Shown here: positions 22,091-25,003 of the stretch, in pieces
Position numbering within the stretch: the stretch's first letter is position 1
Layout of the letters: every line of letters begins with the position of its first letter
Assembly (NCBI GenBank): GCA_033809415.1
Contig: JAPXLT010000033.1
Span: 1 to 25,003 of the forward strand
Reading direction: 5' to 3'
Length of the DNA stretch: 25,003 nt
DNA from: JAQVUB01 sp033809415
Lineage (GTDB): Bacteria; Verrucomicrobiota; Lentisphaeria; Oligosphaerales; Oligosphaeraceae
The notes under the pieces: model-generated
What the model was told of the DNA's origin: nothing
What the model saw: the letters and a program-made list of their open reading frames with translations, nothing else
Database searches by the model: none
Made by a program: the position numbers and the translations under genes

Positions 22091-23521
22091 CTATTCGAGG
22101 TCCGGGCCGCGTTGTCCATAGTTCCAGAGCTGGCCCGGTTGAGGGGTTGTCGTGGCGGGAATTTGCTCGGGCTTGAACTGGCTTGCCATCTGGATAAGCT
22201 TTTCGGCGATCATGTCTCCGGCTTCCGGTTGCAGGTTGCTGTATGCGGTAAGCACGGTTTCATAGCCGCCGCCTTTGACGGGGTCAAAGGCCTCCGCATC
22301 CGGCACGTAGCCGACAATGTCGTTGGCCAGCTCGACTATCATGCAGTTGTTGAAGCCGCTGGCCGCCTTGATCCTTAGGCCCAGGGAGCAGAAATATTCT
22401 GCCGGATTGGCCAGGAAAAGTGCCGCGCCTATTTGTATGGCGCTCAGCGTAACCTGACGCTGCGGTTCGATCCTAGCCAGCTCGGCGGCGACCAGGCGTT
22501 CCCGTGCAAATACGGCATCCGGTTCAGTAGGCTTGGCCGCCTTTGCCAAGATGTCCCAGGCCTTTGCCAATGAGTCCTTGCCGGGTTGGCGACGTTTGAT
22601 GCCCAGTTCACAGCTGCTGCCAGTCAGCACTTGGTAGGCATGCTTAGGTGCACTGACCAGTTGCTTGGCTGCTTCGCATGCGACGCGGAAGCCCAGCTTG
22701 TAACTAACCTCGGGGCCGAAATCCCGGCTGAAAGACAGGTTGTTGACCTGTGTGATATCGCCGCATGCCCCATTCAAGATCACGGTGCCGATTTGCGCAC
22801 CGAAAAGTTTCTGCAGGGTTTCTTCGGCGTAGTGGTACCAGTCGGCGTGAGTCAGGTGCCCGCCATGGGTTGTGCCATGGCAGGAGTAGTTCAGCAGGCA
22901 GCCTATGAGGCTGCCGTCCTCGCGCCAGGCGCCCAGTATTCCCACATCCGGGTCTATCGGACCGGCCGGCTCCACAATGTCCGGATTCATTTTTCCGGGA
23001 TGCGTGTAGGCTCTGCCGTCCTTCAGGTAGAAGCGGCGATTGAAAACCATTGCGTCTTCGCTTCCCTTGCCCATATTAAGCAGGCAAGGTTCGAGGCGTT
23101 TATGAGCCATGATCAGGGCGGTGGCCAGTTGGCGGCGCACCCAGTCATTATACCAAGGGTCGGAAACCGGCGAGTCGCGCAGCAGTTCGACAATTGCCGG
23201 ATTGGCGTCACGCAGCAATTCCAAGTTGAAGAAGGAAGAGACTGCTGCCCCGGAATGCGTATGCGAGGCCGAAATGATGTGCCCGTCGAACTCGATGCCG
23301 GCTTGCTGGCGCACAAGGTCCAGCGCTCCGGTTATCGTGGCCTTGTCGATGGCGCAGCAGTCCACCCCGGCGAAGGCATACAGTTTTCCGTCCTGCTCGA
23401 AGACTGCGGCGCGCACTTTCAAGGGGCCGGCGAAGCCCTGTATAAACTGCGGGCTGTAGTTGCCGGCTTGCATGGTGCCTACCGGCGCGGTGATATCAGT
23501 GGCAAAGAATCCAGCTTGCAT
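22091..23521 (-). CDS. neutral/alkaline ceramidase-family hydrolase
   Basis: A 476-residue protein resembling the N-terminal catalytic domain of neutral ceramidase. It starts AGFFATDITAPVG, carries the zinc-binding SHTHSGA (H87, H89), and has NYSCHGTTHGG (H215 region) and LNGACGDITQ further on. Animal and Pseudomonas enzymes cleave the amide bond of ceramide; many PVC members of this family are of unknown substrate, and this one has neither a signal peptide nor the C-terminal Ig-like domain. The start at 23521 is supported by GAGGT 7 nt upstream. A longer frame from 23584 adds 21 residues (containing TTKGTKRHEN) that are merely the translated dispersed repeat and should not be annotated. It follows the Gfo/Idh/MocA gene by 63 bp. 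Confidence 0.82.
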   Translation of the reverse strand: MQAGFFATDITAPVGTMQAGNYSPQFIQGFAGPLKVRAAVFEQDGKLYAFAGVDCCAIDKATITGALDLVRQQAGIEFDGHIISASHTHSGAAVSSFFNLELLRDANPAIVELLRDSPVSDPWYNDWVRRQLATALIMAHKRLEPCLLNMGKGSEDAMVFNRRFYLKDGRAYTHPGKMNPDIVEPAGPIDPDVGILGAWREDGSLIGCLLNYSCHGTTHGGHLTHADWYHYAEETLQKLFGAQIGTVILNGACGDITQVNNLSFSRDFGPEVSYKLGFRVACEAAKQLVSAPKHAYQVLTGSSCELGIKRRQPGKDSLAKAWDILAKAAKPTEPDAVFARERLVAAELARIEPQRQVTLSAIQIGAALFLANPAEYFCSLGLRIKAASGFNNCMIVELANDIVGYVPDAEAFDPVKGGGYETVLTAYSNLQPEAGDMIAEKLIQMASQFKPEQIPATTTPQPGQLWNYGQRGPDLE

Positions 23522-23531
23522 AGATCGACCT

Positions 23532-23570
23532 CGATTTTCGTGTCTTTTCGTGCCTTTCGTTGTTAAAAAC
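23532..23570 (+). repeat. TTTTCGTG-family dispersed element, copy H
   Basis: CGATTTTCGTGTCTTTTCGT, GCCTTTCGTTGTTAAAAA. It sits between the oxidoreductase stop (23585) and the ceramidase-like start (23521), pointing at the former. Confidence 0.8.
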
Positions 23571-23584
23571 AGATGATGTTGCAC

Positions 23585-24601
23585 TCAGAAGCGTATTTTT
23601 TCGGGTTTGCCGCTGTTTGCCGACGCGATGGCAGCTTCGGCGAAGGCCACGGTTTTTGTGCCTTCATAGACATCGGTTGGGCATTGTTCACCGCGTGCGA
23701 TATAGGCGACAAATTCCTCCAGTTCCGAACGCACATTGTGGTTGGCGATGTTCACCGGTATTTGGCTGAACTTCAAGGCTGATGCGGCTTCGCAGACATC
23801 CGACTCGCAAATCTGAATATGGTCGCTGGTGTTGTCGCAGATGATCGTGCCCTTGGTGCCGTTGATGACGGTGCGCATGGTGTAGGGGCGCTTGACGCCG
23901 ATGGAAACGAAGATGCGCCCAATCACCTGGTTGGGGAACTTGGCCACTGCCACGCCGGTGTCCGGTGTTGGCCAGTCCGGTAGATGCTTTTGGTTCATGT
24001 AGCAGAAGACTTCTTCGGGGTCTCCGGCCAGCCAGCGCGTCAGGTCCAGGGCATGGCAGCCGCCGCCCAGGAAGCCTTGGCGCTTCACTTTGGGGTCCTT
24101 GCGCCAGTCCCGATAGCCGAGTGCCTTGCTGTAGTCGTGGGCGTATTCGCTTTCGATGTAGCAGATGTCGCCGATCCGCCCGGCATCGATAAGATGCTTT
24201 GCTAGCTTGAAGCCCGGTGCATAGCGGCAGACCTGGCCGGTCATGAAGAAGCGACCGCTCTTCTTGACGGCGTCAATGATCTTGCGGCAGTCGGCCACAG
24301 TGGGTGCCAGGGGCTTTTCACAGGCCACATGCTTGCCGGCCTGCAACGCCAGACAGCATTGCTCAGCATGAAAATGGTCCGGCGAGGCCACTACTACGAT
24401 ATCGGCGTCGGACTTGTATACTTCCTCTTCGGTCTGGGCTACGCGAATGCCATTGTCGTTGTAAAAGCTATAAAGAATCCGCGTGTTTTCATGGTAGTAC
24501 TTGTCGTAGACTAGGCTCAAGGTTGTATTCGGCATCTCGTTTGCCGCCACAGCCCAAGCATGCCCCATACGAAGACCTATCACCGCAACTTTGAAATTCA
24601 T
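23585..24601 (-). CDS. Gfo/Idh/MocA family oxidoreductase
   Basis: A 338-residue NAD(P)-dependent oxidoreductase. The Rossmann start is VAVIGLRMGHAW (residues 5-16), with VASPDHFHAE (71-80), the CEKPLAP motif (94-100) whose lysine is catalytic, and the GGGCHALDLTRWL segment (179-191) with the conserved His and Asp of the active site. A strong GGAGG site precedes the ATG at 24601. It is the first gene of the minus-strand catabolic block and probably oxidises a sugar, inositol or uronate released by the hydrolases. The insertion sequence begins about 50 bp upstream, so its native promoter may be displaced. Its sequence differs clearly from the oxidoreductase at 246-1445, which has a cysteine cluster. 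Confidence 0.93.
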   Translation of the reverse strand: MNFKVAVIGLRMGHAWAVAANEMPNTTLSLVYDKYYHENTRILYSFYNDNGIRVAQTEEEVYKSDADIVVVASPDHFHAEQCCLALQAGKHVACEKPLAPTVADCRKIIDAVKKSGRFFMTGQVCRYAPGFKLAKHLIDAGRIGDICYIESEYAHDYSKALGYRDWRKDPKVKRQGFLGGGCHALDLTRWLAGDPEEVFCYMNQKHLPDWPTPDTGVAVAKFPNQVIGRIFVSIGVKRPYTMRTVINGTKGTIICDNTSDHIQICESDVCEAASALKFSQIPVNIANHNVRSELEEFVAYIARGEQCPTDVYEGTKTVAFAEAAIASANSGKPEKIRF

Positions 24602-24693
24602 AATGCCTCCTGAATAGAATGAAACGTGGAAAGCATTAAGATATTATTAACCTGAATCCGTGAAGTAACTTTCTGAAAAAGAGGTCAAAAAAG

Positions 24694-24721
24694 TTGACAA
24701 CCTGCTGATTTGTAGTATATT
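24694..24721 (+). promoter_or_regulatory. strong sigma70-like promoter of the transposase gene
   Basis: A perfect TTGACA (24694-24699) is followed after 16 bp by TATATT (24716-24721), or after 18 bp by TATTAT (24718-24723). TGTAG just before the -10 gives a partial extended element. Transcription would start near the inverted repeat at 24722-24739. Confidence 0.6.
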
Positions 24722-24739
24722 ATGTTGTCGCCGCAACAT
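24722..24739. repeat. 6-bp inverted repeat at transposase transcript start
   Basis: ATGTTG-TCGCCG-CAACAT is a perfect 6-bp inverted repeat directly after the -10 box, 30 bp before the ATG. As RNA it would form a 5' hairpin that could block read-in or limit transposase translation; as DNA it could be an operator. Confidence 0.5.
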
Positions 24740-24768
24740 CATGATTCCACTCACCAACGAGGTTGTCA

Positions 24769-25003
24769 ATGATTAAGTTAATGCAAGGTTCAGAAGAAAT
24801 CAACTCGAACGGCGGTCTATCCTTTGTCAAAAGACTGCTGGACGGCAATGCCCGCATGAAGGATTGGGATGCCGAGCTGCCTGCGGCAGCCAATTCCTGT
24901 TACCCGACATCCGCCATTGTCCGCAGCGCCATTGGCCTCATGACCGCCGGCAACAGCAGCTATGCCGACATTGAGAAGTTCCGTTCCGACTTTCTCTTCC
25001 GCA
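24769..25003 (+). CDS. IS1380-like transposase, N-terminal part
   Basis: Seventy-eight codons run to the window edge without a stop. The start EINSNGGLSFVKRLLD (about residues 11-26) and the later TSAIVRSAIGLMTAGNSSYADIEKFRSD (about 47-74) follow the N-terminal layout of IS1380-family transposases, where a 'SNGGL' start precedes a helical segment with 'GG..ledi..lR.D'. The DDE catalytic residues lie beyond the window. GAGG 7 nt before the ATG at 24769 and the strong promoter support expression. The gene is transcribed divergently from the oxidoreductase at 23585-24601. Confidence 0.7.
   Translation, partial: MIKLMQGSEEINSNGGLSFVKRLLDGNARMKDWDAELPAAANSCYPTSAIVRSAIGLMTAGNSSYADIEKFRSDFLFR

Larger units (their letters stand above)
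24651..25003 (+). mobile_element. left end of an IS1380-like insertion sequence (continues beyond window)
   Basis: TTAA at 24647-24650 is followed by CCTGAATCCGTGAAG, which could be the target site and left terminal inverted repeat; IS1380-family ends typically start with CC. A promoter, a small inverted repeat and a transposase start follow within 120 bp. The right end is outside the window, so the boundary and target duplication are inferred. Confidence 0.5.

Noticed and set aside
21680..22378. Plus-strand open frame of about 230 codons
   Set aside because: It runs through the repeat words and the antisense of the ceramidase-like gene; the composition is repeat-driven.

Overview
The window looks like a chromosomal segment from a PVC-group bacterium, most likely Lentisphaerota/Verrucomicrobiota. 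This is inferred from three things: intracellular and exported glycan-active enzymes with no SusC/D pair, Gfo/Idh/MocA oxidoreductases beside a ceramidase-family hydrolase, and intergenic DNA packed with short word-like repeats. No RNA gene or CRISPR array was seen.

Layout. Positions 1-1990 hold a Gfo/Idh/MocA oxidoreductase and a truncated rhuM fragment set among repeats. Positions 1991-8150 are mainly housekeeping: pyrC, folB, a lipid A-type acyltransferase, a small unknown protein and a eukaryotic-type UDP-HexNAc pyrophosphorylase on the minus strand, then a polyprenyl synthase on the plus strand. Positions 8188-24601 are a catabolic block of eight minus-strand genes. In transcription order these are a Gfo/Idh/MocA oxidoreductase, a neutral-ceramidase-family hydrolase, a GH2 enzyme, a very large exported protein (LamG-like + CBM9-like + DUF6067/GH123-like), two tandem proteins that fuse a GH28-like beta-helix to a DUF4434-like barrel, a GNAT acetyltransferase and a GH20-like enzyme. 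The right edge (about 24651 onward) is the left end of an IS1380-like insertion sequence, only about 50 bp upstream of the first gene of this block.

How the genes may work together. Only the large protein has a clear signal peptide, so most glycan steps are probably cytoplasmic and act on imported oligosaccharides. The oxidoreductases would handle released sugars. The set GH20 + GH2 + GH123-like + ceramidase family would fit a glycosphingolipid or host-glycan substrate, while the GH28 folds would fit uronic-acid glycans. The sequence alone does not decide between them.

The most unusual signal is non-coding. A family of about 70-bp elements built on a 10-bp TTTTCGTGNN period occurs about eleven times, always in the same orientation relative to adjacent transcription. 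Several genes (pyrC, the acyltransferase, the GH20 gene, the rhuM remnant) end on a stop codon that belongs to a repeat. Other repeat words (11-bp, 9-bp, 7-bp tandems, a terminator-like hairpin, a triple-hairpin REP-like unit) are recombined in different orders between genes. The second notable signal is the GH28-DUF4434-like fusion pair, in which one copy has lost its candidate catalytic residues in both domains.
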